Below, in pieces: positions 13,050 through 25,684 of a DNA stretch of 64,000 nt (position 1 is its first letter; every line of letters starts with the position of its first letter). Source of the DNA: Pagrus major. Lineage: Eukaryota; Chordata; Actinopteri; Spariformes; Sparidae. The position numbers were made by a program, and so were the translations under genes. The DNA is taken from the NCBI RefSeq assembly GCF_040436345.1, contig NC_133237.1:20651749-20715748 (forward strand), written 5' to 3'. Below the pieces are notes generated by a model that was not told the origin of the DNA, ran no database searches, and saw nothing but the letters and a program-made list of their open reading frames with translations.

Positions 13050-16000
13050 TGCTCTGGGATGGAGGTTTGGCCCTTGGGACCACTGCAAGGTTTGAATGTT
13101 CTTGCACTTGAATTATGACTATATATTTGTTCCTCCCTGTCTTGGTTTTTGCAGCAACCTCAATGAATAATGGACTTGCAGCTTTCTCATTATTAATGCT
13201 TCCAGACAGATTGCCTTTCCCTCTTTTTGAGAACTTGCATGTAAGCACAATTGTTAAACTATTACATAGGAATAAATCTTTAAAATGGTTGCAGGAAATT
13301 CTATTCTGTATATTAGAAATGTAAAATGTGCTGATTCTGCCTCTGTGTGCTCAAAACCATTCATACTTTCCACACGTCCTCTCTTCTTTCAGCCCTGATG
13401 ATTTTACCAGAGAGGAGCGAGCCGCACTAACTCTATATTACCTTGTGAAAAATGCACTGTAGATTTCTCAGGCTCTCTCTTTACCCGTTATTGAAGTGCC
13501 ATACGTCAACAGAACAGAAGTATTAGTCGGGGCCACATGTCTCGTCAGTCAGCAGTTTATAAGCAGGCATATAAAGTTATAGCGCCCTTGGTTTGGGTTT
13601 TTTATCATCCTGGATTACATTCTCAGAGGAGGGAATTCTTTCAATCTCTCACTCCAGTCCCAGTTGTCCTGCAGGCTGGATGGGTTTCACAGAACGGGAT
13701 ACTTTCTATTTTTACCACATACCCCTGCAATATTTAATATAAGAGCACTATATCCAACTGCAACACACACAAGCACAAAACCATTCTCAAACACTGACAG
13801 TTTATTTTGGACACTTACTTTACCAGTGAGCAAAGACCTACAGTACACTCGTGCATACATAGTGAAATAGAAGAAACTCTGGAGAGACACCAGAAATAAC
13901 ATGTCTCCAGGCAAAACCTTCGGTAAGTGAAAGAGTTGAGAGGCTGCAGACTTTGATGAATTATTAGAGCCATAGTTGGAGAAAATGATATGGATTAAAT
14001 CTATCCACAGTGTGTTGAGAAGAGTGGCAGGAAAGGGTCAGAGACACAGTAACTCTACCTCATCAGATGCAGACTCATAGTTATAATCATAACATCCATC
14101 AAGTCTAGACCAAATCAGTCAAACTGTGGTTTGACTGCAGCGTGAACTTATTAGCATGAAGACATCATCAGCCAAAAACACTAATTAGATCTGTCACAAT
14201 TATGTCTTCCAAATGCTCTTTGTTGTTGTCTGCAGCATTTGTCAGCATTTATGTAAAACAAAGTGGTGACGTCCTATTGTCATGATGTTGTCGAACTGTC
14301 AATTTTAAGTCGGATAAGTTAAGTTTGCATTTGTACTATAACTTCGTAGCAGATACGTAACATTATAACCATCTTCTATAAAGATTTTCCAACTATTTAT
14401 TTGTTGCGTTTAGCTGCTTCAGTTGTTTATCCGTCACGTTTATCTATTTTAACCATTCATTACTTTAGCGATCATGTGTCATTACTTTTAGCAACCATTA
14501 CTTTTGAGTTCCTATTTTTCTTTGCTTTTCAGCTGAATCAATATGTGGAACAATATCACATCATATATTTGAACAAATTATTGAGCTGTCCCACAATCAA
14601 TTTAACTACGCCTCAGGCAACTGCAGAAGTAATTCCCAACTGGAACCCCTGGTGAGGTAGAGTATCTTGGAAATTGTGTGTTGGGTTTATCTTCAACAAC
14701 ACATTTGAAATCCATTGCATAATGCATTACTGTCACCACACAGCCATTAGTTGTTTGTTAAATAAGTTTGCACAAGTCATTATCGCCCTTATGTCGAGGG
14801 GAAAGTCACGGGAAGTTTTGTAGTTCACAAAATATTTCCGGAGCTTAAAAGCCAAAACAGCGTTGCAGCATTCTCCTAAACAACTGAAGTAGATGGAGAC
14901 TTGTTTTAAAACGTAAAAAAAAAAAAAAAAACACATAAACTGGCTCCATACAGCTTGTATGTGTTAGGGTTATCCAAATTTACACAAGCTCTGAGATACC
15001 AAATTGATTTGACCTCATTTCCCTCCCTCAGAGGTCAAAATCGTGCACCCACCTCAGACAGGGTTTGTGTTAACACTTTTAGCTTAGCAGCTACAGTGAA
15101 GATTTCTGCTTGAAAAAGAGTGTAAAAAATGTCTCATGACATCAATTTGGGATCTGGTGGCTTCAAGATACTTGGATTACACCATTTTATGTTTTTTTTT
15201 CTTTTTTTTTCATTAGTTTTTTTACGTTATAAAACAAGTCCCCAGCTCCTTCAGTTTTTCACCTGACTTCCCATCGCCTTGAGGGTGAGTAGATAACAAC
15301 TAAATTATCATTTTTGATAAGTATCCAGCTATGCAAAGTGTTCAGTCTGTCGACATCCCTGCTGCCCAGGCAAAGGTTTTGCTCCGCACAATCACCCTAT
15401 CATGTATCTTATTCCAAAGTCAAAACGAGGCTTTACTTTTTTACGTAACGTCCCTTCAAATGGAGCTCTTTCTTATGTCACCTACTGGCCTGGTAATTGC
15501 TGATCATCCAACTGTGTCATCTGCTTTTGTGACTATAACAAGTCTGATCTTATCAGCTTCTAAAGGTCACTAAACTGCCTTATCTTGTTTCTGTATTGTG
15601 AAGAAACTCTGAGAAATGTAAGCTCTGCACTATTCAGTTCAGCTGAAACGCCCTCAGTAAAAGTAGTCTCATTTAGGCTGCTATATGCGACATTTCAGCT
15701 TCACCACATCCACCACACAACACGTCTTCAGCTGTTTCACTTCTGCTCATTACTCTCACATGGGACATCCTGCCGGGTACATCTGCTTCTGAAGACACTC
15801 TGTGTCGTTACAAATGTTGTATTGTGGCAGCACCATGCACTCATTATGTGTGTTTGCCCTAGAATAGCACATCCCAATGTGACTCACTTGGCCTGGTCCT
15901 CCACAGGGCAAGCACTTGAATGGACATACACCAGGGAGCTGTTATGCTTTCCCTCCTGAAGCGGTAGCAGATACTTATTTCGTTGTTGGCACTGCAGTCA

Positions 16001-18124
16001 CGGTGCAGAATCCATGACGGCTTTTCCGTCTTTTGAGCACGAGGCCAGCCTGCTGCCTCCACCACTTCCAACAAACACTTTACTTTTCTTGCAAAAATGC
16101 CGCAAAGACACACGGCTGTGCACGTGGGATGCCCTTGCTCTTTCCCGGAGCAACTGTAAGATCTTCAGAAGTCTGTTTACTCTCTGTGCTGTGGGCCAAT
16201 CTTGTCGAGGAGGTGTTTTAAAGGCTTTTCCAGACCACTGTGCACCTCCACTCTTGGCAATTACACTGGGCCACAGGGAGACTGTAGGCCACGTGTAGCA
16301 GGAGGCTGCCCAACTGCACTCAACCATGGCACATAGACTGTACCATGCTGTCAGGATGAGTCAAAGACAACTAATGGATGAAGTGCACCTCATAAGTACC
16401 CTTCACTGTGCACGGGTCAGAGTGAGGAATGAAGACAGAAAGTTTATGCAGAAGATCATGAGTTTAAATTCTCTACTGGCATTTTCTTTTCCACTAGGTT
16501 AAAGCAATTTGCACACAGCAGCCACAGAACTTTGCATATGGCAAAACATTTAATGAAAATACAAAATGGATGCATAAAAAGAGCTAAAACGCAGCGACGC
16601 CTGAGGTCAAGCAGTTCAAGATTTTTAACAATGCCTGGGAGTCCTAGATATTTGAAAGAGGTTCAAGGCCTGCTGTTATCTGTCCTACAGACTCTGGGAC
16701 AGCAGCCAAGCTGATGCCATCTTGAGGGGAGGAACGCAACAAAATGGCCGGAAATTCCTACTTGGTTTGTGTTCCCATCAGCCGAAGGAATTCTTTCAAA
16801 TCAGGCTGCTGAAATGTTGTATAAAGATGCAAGTACTTTTGACTGATCAGAAACTCAGCTGTAGGGAGAATGCACATCGGATACTCCAGATAAAACCATG
16901 ACAGTTTGACTGCCTTAAAAAAATGTACTGTACTGTATGTACTGGCTTGTTTACAGTATCAACATTCACACTGGCTCTGAATTCAAGCAGCAAAATAACA
17001 ATTATTCAAGAACTATCTTAACAGAAAAAAGTTAAATTCCATATTGCATATGCTCTGTCTGACATTTCCTGATCATGAGTGACACTGTTTTCTTTAACCT
17101 GAGAATTCATCCAAACGCAGCACCGAGCTCGGTCACTCTGATAGGTGAGTGCCCAAAGATTTGTCGCCACCTAGTGAAAAGTCAATCACACGCACATGAT
17201 GACGCCTTGACATCACAAAAAATATTTTCCAGCCACAACTCAGAACTTGCATGATGGATTACTTCAACTGAACAATAGACACTTCTGGACCTGGTCTTTG
17301 GCTGGAATTTCTTGCTTTAAATTGGGCCAAGTTTCCTCTTCGTTCCCTCTCACGTGCAACTACATTTTATATGCAGATTTGCAATGCCTTTGTTTGACAT
17401 GCCTGAATCCAAATGCCAAATACTAAGTATCTTAGTTTGGTACTGAAGTGGATACTTATGTATTTTTTGTCAGATGGCAGCAGGGTGAACAGAATGTGGC
17501 TGGTGTGAGTGTTGTCTTTTAGTATCCTTTAAGCTCTGTGCAGAATCCTCACTTCACCAATGCTCTGTAGATGGTTACCAATGATTTTCCGGGCCGTTCC
17601 CTTTCTGGACTGTGCACAAACCATGCCAGTTTGTGATGTTTCCAGTCAGAATGGCATTGCTGGATGGTTTGTCTGTTTAAACCTGCATCTTAAAACCTCA
17701 AATAAAGATTTTTCTCGAGCCTGAGAAAAGAATGCAAGTCTCGAAATCAAAGAACAAAAAGTACACACTTGATTTTCCTACCCGGTCTTTCCAAGTGTTA
17801 TTTATTTTCTTGATATTGTCACTGGAGCAGCCAGAGGACAATGTGACTTTACTCATGGTGTGGTTGAGAAGTGATATTATGAGGTTTCGCTGCCACCTGG
17901 TGGTTTTATAAGTGCTGCTATTCAAAAGTTAAAGTGCAATGTACCAGGGTATTTTTTGTGTGTGTTTTTTTTGTTATTATTCTCAAAAGCTACAATTTAT
18001 TGAAACAAGTAAGCGGTCATATTAATTCTAGTGTCTGCACATCCAAAAATACATCTCATTTACACTCACATCATTGATCATTTATATTACAACCCCTCCC
18101 ACAAAGACATTAATGTTTCCCACG

Positions 18125-18132
18125 TATAAATA
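18125..18132 (+). promoter_or_regulatory. Candidate TATA box of hsd17b1
   Basis: TATAAATA lies 187 bp before the hsd17b1 ATG and would place a start of transcription near 18155-18160, giving a 5' UTR of about 160 nt. Two ATGs lie between it and the chosen start, which weakens the call. No transcript evidence is available. Confidence 0.35.
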
Positions 18133-18318
18133 GACAAAAGAATGAACAAGGACATGAGAAAAAATGGGAGGACTCCAGGGGGCTGATAACAGGGAGATGT
18201 TTACAATGAACTGCCCTTGTGATGGTAAAATATGTGAAAGCAATGAAAAAGACGAGTCCTCCCATCTCTTTTCTGCAGCTGCTCTCTATTGAAGCAGAGC
18301 ATTACCGAACCAGGCTCC

Positions 18319-19926
18319 ATGGACAAGAAGGTTGTGCTGATCACAGGCTGCTCCTCGGGAATCGGTCTCAGCCTGGCGGTCCGGCTGGCCTCTGACCCCG
18401 ACAAAACATTCAAAGGTAACCAGAGATGACAGTGACCAGTCATTTTATTGTATTTCTTATAAGCTCAAGCGTCTTGCTTGCAGTGGGTAAAAAACTGTTT
18501 GTGCTGCATGAGCTGTATATGATACTGTGAGCCTAATGTGTGTATTACTTTTCACATATGTATCGAAACAAGTCACAAGTTGCCGCTTTCTGTTTAGTCT
18601 ATGCCACAATGAGAAACATGGCCAAGAAGGAGCGTCTTCTAGAGTGTGTTAAAGGCCTGCACAGGGATACGTTGGACATACTCCAAATGGACGTGACAGA
18701 CCAGCAGTCCATCCTGGATGCGAGGGACAGGGTTGTAGAGAAACGAGTGGACATTCTGGGTATGTTCTTGTATCAGGGGGTTCTGATTAAGATTGCATTT
18801 TGTGTGTGCTAATTGGCTCATCCTCACTACTCACAGTGTGCAATGCCGGTGTGGGTTTGATGGGGCCGCTGGAGGTTCAGTCCTTGGACTCGATGAGGCA
18901 GATTATGGAGGTCAACCTCCTTGGAACCATCCAGACCATCCAGGCTTTCCTTCCAGACATGAAGGCTCAGGGCAAGGGCCGCATTCTGGTCACCGGCAGC
19001 ACCGGAGGGCTTCACGGTGAGACAAGGAAATGGTTGAGGAATCACTGGATGTTCTACACGTGCAGTTTTTTGACATGATTTGATAAAAATCGCAAAAACA
19101 CATCATGATGATGCTCGCTTGCTGCCATGCTTGAAATTGCCAAAATAAGTCATCTCCGTGCTTCACGCTCTCTTGCAGGTCTCCCTTTTAATGAGGTGTA
19201 CTGTGCCAGTAAATTTGCAGTAGAGGGAGCATGTGAGAGTTTGGCTGTCCTCCTGCAACACTTCAATATCCAGTGAGTTTCCAATTTTGCTGCACTTTCT
19301 TTCCTTAATTTAAAAAGAAAAATTGATTAACTGAGACACAACTGACTCGATGCTTCATCCCGCAGTGTGAGTCTCATTGAGTGTGGTCCAGTCAACACTG
19401 ACTTCCTGGTCAACCTGCAGAAGGCAGAGCTCGGGGATGCATCGCTCGATAAGGTCGATGCCCACACGCTCAGCCTCTATGAGAAATACCTGCAACACTG
19501 TGGCTCAGTTTTCCAAAATTTAGCGCAGGACACTGAGGACATTGTAAAGGTGTGTTTGTAAGACCATCAGCAAGAAGATTTGCTTTTTCTAGCTATTCTT
19601 AATACCATGATTTTTACCTGAAGTAACTTTTTGAAGAATGTACTTACTCCTGTAGAAGTATCAGAATACTGATACAGGTTAGTTACACAACAAATGTGTC
19701 AAAATAAGAGCACATCTACATCTAACCACTGAGACATGTGTGCTTGTGTGTGTGCGTTTCTGTCTTTAAGGTATTTCTGGATGCCATCCAGTCACCAAGC
19801 CCTGCGTTCAGATACTTTACCAGTGGCGTCGTGCCACCTCTCATCAAACTGAAGATCACAGAACCAGATGGCTCGCGGTACATCAGTGCAATGAGCAAAA
19901 TCATCTTCTCAGCTGAGGAGCAATAA
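18319..19926 (+). CDS. hsd17b1: 17-beta-hydroxysteroid dehydrogenase type 1
   Basis: A short-chain dehydrogenase/reductase that reduces 17-keto steroids, classically estrone to estradiol with NADPH in the cytosol. Coding exons are 18319-18415, 18598-18759, 18837-19016, 19179-19272, 19366-19549 and 19771-19926. All have GT-AG borders and a continuous frame, and total 290 residues. The cofactor motif TGCSSGIG is at residues 9-16, NAG at 89-91, catalytic Ser141 in TGSTGG, and YCASK at 154-158. The joined text (for example [29 protein letters not shown]) follows HSD17B1 rather than its relative RDH8. It lacks the long C-terminal tail of the human protein (328 aa), and a fish length of about 290 is expected. 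All introns are short (77 to about 220 bp). The start is the first ATG that places the glycine motif at the N terminus. A poly(A) signal follows at 20520. Confidence 0.95.
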
Positions 19927-20519
19927 TTTTGCACATGCCTTGCTATCAACCAGGCCTCGACTTCATGTGCAGACCTGCCCTTCTTTTACTCTTTCACTAG
20001 CAGAGGTTAACATTGTGCTCTTTCATTTTTGATTTCTGATATAAAGTCAAGGCACTCTGACTCACTGCGGTTGCTCAACTGGTAAGGGCAGTAGGTTCAG
20101 AGATCTGTGAGTAGAGTTCCCAGAAGGGAAGTGACTCCATGGTTGTATTTTTGTATTATCAAAAGTTATAAAGCTTATCAATATATAAAAATATTAACGT
20201 TAAAAATAGACCCTTTTCTGGTTGGTTGAGTAATATTTGATAAGGATTATGCTTCGAATTACACAACAGCTTTTGCATTCTTGTAGTTAGCTCGTGTTCT
20301 TAACACACTGGTTGGCATATTTTCACTGGGATAGGTTTTTCAACACATTGTTAACACACCCAGAATGTGGTTATGTCATTTTTGATTAGCTAGTTCAATA
20401 GAAAAGCTTCTCAGCTGACAGTGAGAGCACAATTAGTGCATGAATGAATCATAGTCTATGTTGTATTTCTTCTCTAGTGCTGACATGCCTTCCTAATTAT
20501 GGCCCTTGAGTGATAAATG

Positions 20520-20525
20520 AATAAA
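20520..20525 (+). terminator. Poly(A) signal of hsd17b1
   Basis: AATAAA lies 594 bp after the hsd17b1 stop codon. No earlier canonical AATAAA was noticed between the stop and this site. Confidence 0.6.
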
Positions 20526-22474
20526 GCATTTGAATCAAACCAAAATGACTTTGAGTAACATCTGTTATACACTCACTATCACTCTCCCCACGTATAGGAG
20601 ACAGTGGTTAATGTATGATAAAAGAGGTTAAGTGTCACAAGGAACACAAGGAAAACTACTCAAACCCAGCATTTTACCCTTATAAATATTTCTTTATGGT
20701 CAGGGAAGATAGTGTGCGATATTAATCAATTAGATACAGTATTTTGTTAAAGTGAAATCCAGCATGTGTATTAAAAAAGGAAAAAGAGAGAAAAGGTCAT
20801 GTTTGCAACAACAAGTTTAGTCTGGAAAAATCCTTTGACCTAGAATCTCTCTGTGGCCTCTGTACATATTGTCACAAGGGACACACGAAGAGATGATGTC
20901 ACATATTCAGTTTTGAGATGAGGCTCGTTATTCCTTGAAGTCTAACAGGAATCCTCGCAGGTCTTTAACAGAAAGGTGTGCATGATTTAGGCAAGTGATC
21001 TTATTTTGAATTTATATATTTTATACTCAGTTAAGTTATTTGGCTGGTTGAAGGAAGGCCTGTCAATGATTAATACATCTGTTAAAAAGCCAGTGAACTG
21101 AACGCATACATGCAATGACGTCTTTACAAAACAGTGACATCAATGCACCGACTTCATGACACCACTGCTGCGCAGTTTAGTGAGTTTGACGAATGTCCTG
21201 AGACAACAAACTGAATAAACAGCAGAAAGCAAAAAAATACCTCCAGTTCTTTTCGATTTCAATCTAAATGTAAAAGAGGTCATTTAAATGCTTTAAAAAG
21301 GTTTTTGTAATACATTGTGAGGAAGTTCAGCCGCCTCAGTTTAGCTTTGGAATCACTGAACTGTATAAAGCTCCTGGATTAAACACTCGGTGAAGGCCAG
21401 CTGGAACAGCATCCATCCCTGGTGTCACTTTTGGATCGGGCTGTGGCGCTTAAACCCTTGAGTGCGTTCTCTTATAACATGAGGCAGGTTATCTTGTCTG
21501 AACATCTACGAGTTACGTTTCCGACCTATCTTTGAAAGGATTGACTGAGGCTCTTTAATCCCTCCGCTGATCAAGTGCCCTAATTCCAGTATGAAGATCC
21601 TAAAATGGATCCTGCACTACCAGTTCTGGTGGTTCTTAAAGGTGTCAGCCTCTCAGAGCCTGTAGTAGTATGCAAATCAGTATAATGAGACTTAGGTAAA
21701 GGCTGTTGTAAAATGTGTTAAATTTAATTATCCACCATCGTTACTTAAACATGTACATTTGAAATGCTGCTTTTTGTTGATACCTTCATTACTGCTCTGT
21801 TTCCGGTCATTTGATTGTACATGATGAACTTTATTCCTCTGTAGCACCAAAGTCCAAGTGTGTCACGTGCACACAATGTGCCTGCTTGTTCACTATCTCA
21901 ACCACACAGTATCATTTAGACTTTGTTCTTAGAAACCGCTCGAATCCTCGTGAACTTGGCCGTCAGTGATTCACGCACAAATGATTCATACAAGATATGC
22001 CAAAAAAGGCAACCCGCACATGCCAGTCAATACTTTCTTCACCTCACAAGTGTTCAGTTTTGTGTTTTGTTGGTTATAGCATCCCCCAATAAAAATAACA
22101 TAAAGTTAAACTGTTGCACCCAAAACATGGTATTATTGTGTTGGAAATGCCAAGTACGTAATGAGATATATAGTCCAATGCAGAGTAGCCACACGTGAAG
22201 ATATTAATAAATGCTCATTAGGGCCTATTAATAACCTTGATGGGTATAGACTTTTTTGGCTGTGTTTTGTGGCTCCAGACAGATTTTGGCAAGTGAGGGG
22301 AGCAAGAATGGCTCTATTTATAGTAAAGCTTGATGACCCCTGCCCTAAAGTGACACAAATCAGACAACAGACCACCAATTAATAATATCTTATGTCAGAA
22401 AGTGTTTGAAACCTATGACCAAAATAATCATATATTGTGTTATTGTGTTACTAATAAATGTAATTATAGTGAAA

Positions 22475-22551
22475 TTAAATGATTCCTTTTTTTTCTGGGG
22501 ACACCCTCAAGCACCTGTGGGAGTCAGCGGACGCCACTTTGAGAAGCACTG
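22475..22551. mobile_element. Possible hAT terminus remnant
   Basis: CTTTGAGAAGCACTG (22537-22551) is the reverse complement of CAGTGCTTCTCAAAG, close to the CAGTGGTTCTCAAA termini common in vertebrate hAT elements. A similar start, CAGTGGTTCGCAGAGTAGGG, occurs at 49190-49209. The matching other end was not found, so the extent is a guess. Confidence 0.25.
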
Positions 22552-22995
22552 GTCTAAAGGAACTGACTGATAATGCATCAAATAATAACAATACTATTTG
22601 TTTTATTAGCACCTCCACTGACTAAATAATGTCCAACACGTTACAATACTGTACAACAGTGTGATTGGACAGTTTTAATCAGTCTGTATGTTTGACTAAG
22701 TCTCTTGTTCTACTAATACAACTCATTCTATCACCTTTACGAATCAAAAATAAGTCAGGACTCACCTTTAGGTGCGGGATCAATCCCAACTTTTAAACTC
22801 ATCAATCCTTCTTTTGATTGGCCAGAGAGCCAGTGGCACCTCCGGTTACGTCACCGCTGTCCTTAACAGGAAAGTAGAGCGGCTCATCAGCAGTCAGTCA
22901 GTCAGGACAAAGCCGGGTGCTGTTACAGCTGCTGAAGCGAAACCACCGACGTCTCTCCTGAGAACCTGTTTGAGGTTTTATCCAGAAACTCCACC

Positions 22996-25684
22996 ATGGC
23001 CAATAAAACGACTCCTCTCCTCTTCAAGGCGCTGCTGGAGATGTCTGAAGCCCACTCTTCAAAAGTGGTGCGAGGAAACACGAAAAGAGTAAATCTCAGG
23101 TGAGTCGTCATGGGACTTACAGGTAGGAGGGATACTGAGTAAAGTTTGATCATGCTTGTTATGTCAGTCACACGGTTGATGAGTCACATGATTGGTGTCA
23201 ATCAGTGTTTATTTACATTTTCGGATAAATTTAGTTAATTATGAATTCATTGTAGACTTAATTTCCAGTGTGTGAGAAGTGTGTGAGTGAAGCAGACAAA
23301 CCTGCAGTCACTAGACTCCTCACTCCCTCTTCTGGTGCGTCTGTTTTATGTAATGAGTTGCCTCAATGAGACATTAAATTTGATGTGAAAGTCAGGTTCA
23401 TCATCAACAGCGGGGAAATACTCATTTGTCTTCAGAAAACTGTCATTGCATGCTTTGCTTACCCTGAAAAAAATCTCTTGCAGCCTATATAAACAGATGC
23501 TTCGTTATTTATTTGATACTGTGGGTAAACTGTGTATCAAGGATAAATGCACGGGCAGTGTCAGGGTGTAGTGAACTAGTTTAACTACATTTTGCAGAGG
23601 CTTGCTGGTAGTTGATCTACATTCATCTTGCATAGTGATTAGTCAAATTACTTTTTTGTCATGTTTTGTGTAGTTGACTACTGAAACTATCAGCAGTTTT
23701 GGGCCATGGGATTTTCCCCCTTTTTTCATTACCATTGCTTCTCTATTATCAATTGAATTGCTTTTTACAAAGTACTATGAACTACTTTTTCATAGCAGCT
23801 TGAAATCGAACTAGGTTTCAGTCCCTAGCTTTGCTTTGGTTCAGCTCTCCTTTAAAAGTAGACACAAAGTAGGTAGGGAAATATAAATTCATTCATCAGG
23901 TAGCGTAGGACCCTTCACTTACATCAAAATGTATTAAAGTGTTCCCATATATTCTTTCCCTCAGACACTTGGGCTCCTGTGGGGCTCTGGTTGCAAGAAG
24001 GGCCAGTCTGCCTCTCTGCCCTGCAACCCCCGTCAGCGTACCCAGCCGCAGCTTCATCAACCTGGTTGCTCCCATCAGCGCCCGCAGGATGGAGTACACC
24101 GAGTGCCGGACATTAGAGTGAGTGACCCGATATAAATTCACACTTGTTGAAGTAAAATGACGACAGGTTTTGTTGATTTGCATGGTAAAGACACATTTTA
24201 AAAAGAAACATTTCATTTAAGAGGTTAGAAACAATTACATTTATTAGTTGACAATCATAATTTATAATTATATTATATCAGGAGCATTCTATGTTAATTT
24301 CAACTTTAATAAATATAAATCTAAAAAAGTGTAAAAGTAAACCTGAAAAAAGGTTACAAAAATACACTTAAAATGAGCAATAAAATGAAAACAAGCTCAA
24401 GAATTGAAATTCACAAAATCTGTATTAAAATGGCAATTTCATCTCATTGTATGTGCATCTAACTTTATGCAACTGTGTGCTCAGGTATACTCCAGAACAG
24501 ATGTACAATGTGGTGGCCAGTGTCGACCAGTACCAGCAATTTGTTCCCTGGTGTAAGAAGTCTCGGGTCGTTAAGGGACGAAACGGCGACGTCCGGGCAG
24601 AGCTGGAAATAGGTTTCCCCCCCATCTTGGAGCGCTACACCTCTGAAGTCACTGTCGTACCAAACCACAAAGTCCGGGTAAGTCCTTATTTTGGTAGCTC
24701 CAGAAAATATCTCTTATAAATACCTACCTCATCAGATCAATAGATGACCTGATTCTTGAGCTCTTCAGCTTTTAGTAGTCGATAATAAGTAAAAGGTGAA
24801 TTTCTTTTGAAACAGGCCGTGTGCACTGACGGATCCCTCTTCAGCCATCTTGAAACCATTTGGAGGTTTGCCCCTGGAGCCAAAGACCTACCGAACTCCT
24901 GCAAAGTAGAGTTCTATGTAAGTTTATAAGATGAAATAAATATATATTAGGAGTAGACGTATGCAATGAAAGTAGAGCAATGTGAACAATGAAAAGGATA
25001 AAATAGTGTCACTGAATCAATGAAAAGAACAAGCTCACTAAATTGCCTGTGGGACTTGAGAGACAAGATTACATGCTGGAGTAAAGACTAATTACAAATC
25101 GTTGTTCCTGTACCGCTGTGAATGGATTACTGACTGACTGAAGGAAGTGTAGTGTAAAATCTCATTATGCTCTAAATTTAGCCTTGAGTGGCTTGCTGGT
25201 GTCCCTGGAGGCCTGAAATAGCTGTCAGGGTAGGGAACAGTGTTAAGGAGCTGCTGACAGAAGTTTGACCTCAATGTGGGCTTAGATTACCTCGAGGTCA
25301 GCCAGGAAGTTGTCCAATCTCAACAGAACATGTTGAATAAGAGAGATTATCAATGAACCTTGAAAGGAAAAGAAGTCAGACAGTCAACAACTACTGTTAA
25401 CGCTGTTAAAGGCGATCGTTTTTTAACCTCTAGACATTTGTCTTTATCATTTAAAACTTGCAATAAATCAATTAAACTCGAAACTGAATAAACTAAGAGC
25501 TTGTTTGTCCCCCCTCTTGTGTCTTCTGTAGGTGTCATTTGAGTTCAGGTCTCTTCTGCACTCTCAGCTGGCCAGCATCTTCTTTGACGAAGTGGTTAAG
25601 CAGATGGTCAGTGCCTTCGAGTCACGGGCGGCGATGCTTTACAGGAACCAGCAGGAGGCGTCACTGAGGAGGCGGTCGGCATGA
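22996..25684 (+). CDS. coq10: Coenzyme Q-binding protein COQ10 homologue, mitochondrial
   Basis: A START-like (Bet v 1/SRPBCC fold) lipid-binding protein of the mitochondrial inner membrane that binds coenzyme Q and supports its delivery to the respiratory chain. Coding exons are 22996-23099, 23965-24117, 24485-24677, 24816-24917 and 25532-25684. Frames join cleanly to 234 residues. The ATG sits in an ideal CCACCATGG context. The N terminus (about 1-65) is rich in Arg, Ser and Ala with few acids, as expected of a mitochondrial presequence. The mature part carries the family blocks [29 protein letters not shown] and [13 protein letters not shown], then [10 protein letters not shown]. The usual KRKxYSERR block is altered to [10 protein letters not shown], so it is not a close match to either human COQ10A or COQ10B and the paralogue is unresolved. 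The C terminus is short and basic (RRRSA). Confidence 0.93.

Larger units (their letters stand above)
69..18124. other. Long gene-poor stretch, no supported gene
   Basis: About 18 kb with no exon chain I can support on either strand. Open frames are short (under about 125 codons), have no recognisable family motifs, and lack plausible splice-linked partners. The stretch holds a (CA)n run, a palindromic fish DNA element near 5.3 kb, a fragment of an hAT-like repeat near 8.3 kb, two perfect-arm foldbacks (7.9 and 9.1 kb), a short ATCT run and a perfect DR1 motif near 13.0 kb. It could be intergenic, an intron of a gene ending left of the window, or regulatory DNA of hsd17b1; the sequence does not decide. 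Confidence 0.6.
19927..22995. other. 3' UTR of hsd17b1 and intergenic DNA before the COQ10-family gene
   Basis: The first about 600 bp are probably the hsd17b1 3' UTR. The rest has no gene. A repeat remnant ends near 22551. The last about 150 bp before the next ATG are the 5' UTR or promoter of the COQ10-family gene and contain repeated CAGT units. No TATA box was recognised there. Confidence 0.6.

Noticed and set aside
20068-20123. tRNA-like segment (TTGCTCAACTGGTAAGGGC and GAGTTCCCAG) suggesting a SINE
   Set aside because: The A-box resemblance is fair but the B box is poor, and no tail or second copy was found.
23560-23830. Repeat-like stretch in the COQ10-family gene's first intron (AACTACATTTTGC, GTAGTTGA motifs)
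   Set aside because: It resembles decayed fish transposon sequence but has no termini or second copy in the window to support a call.
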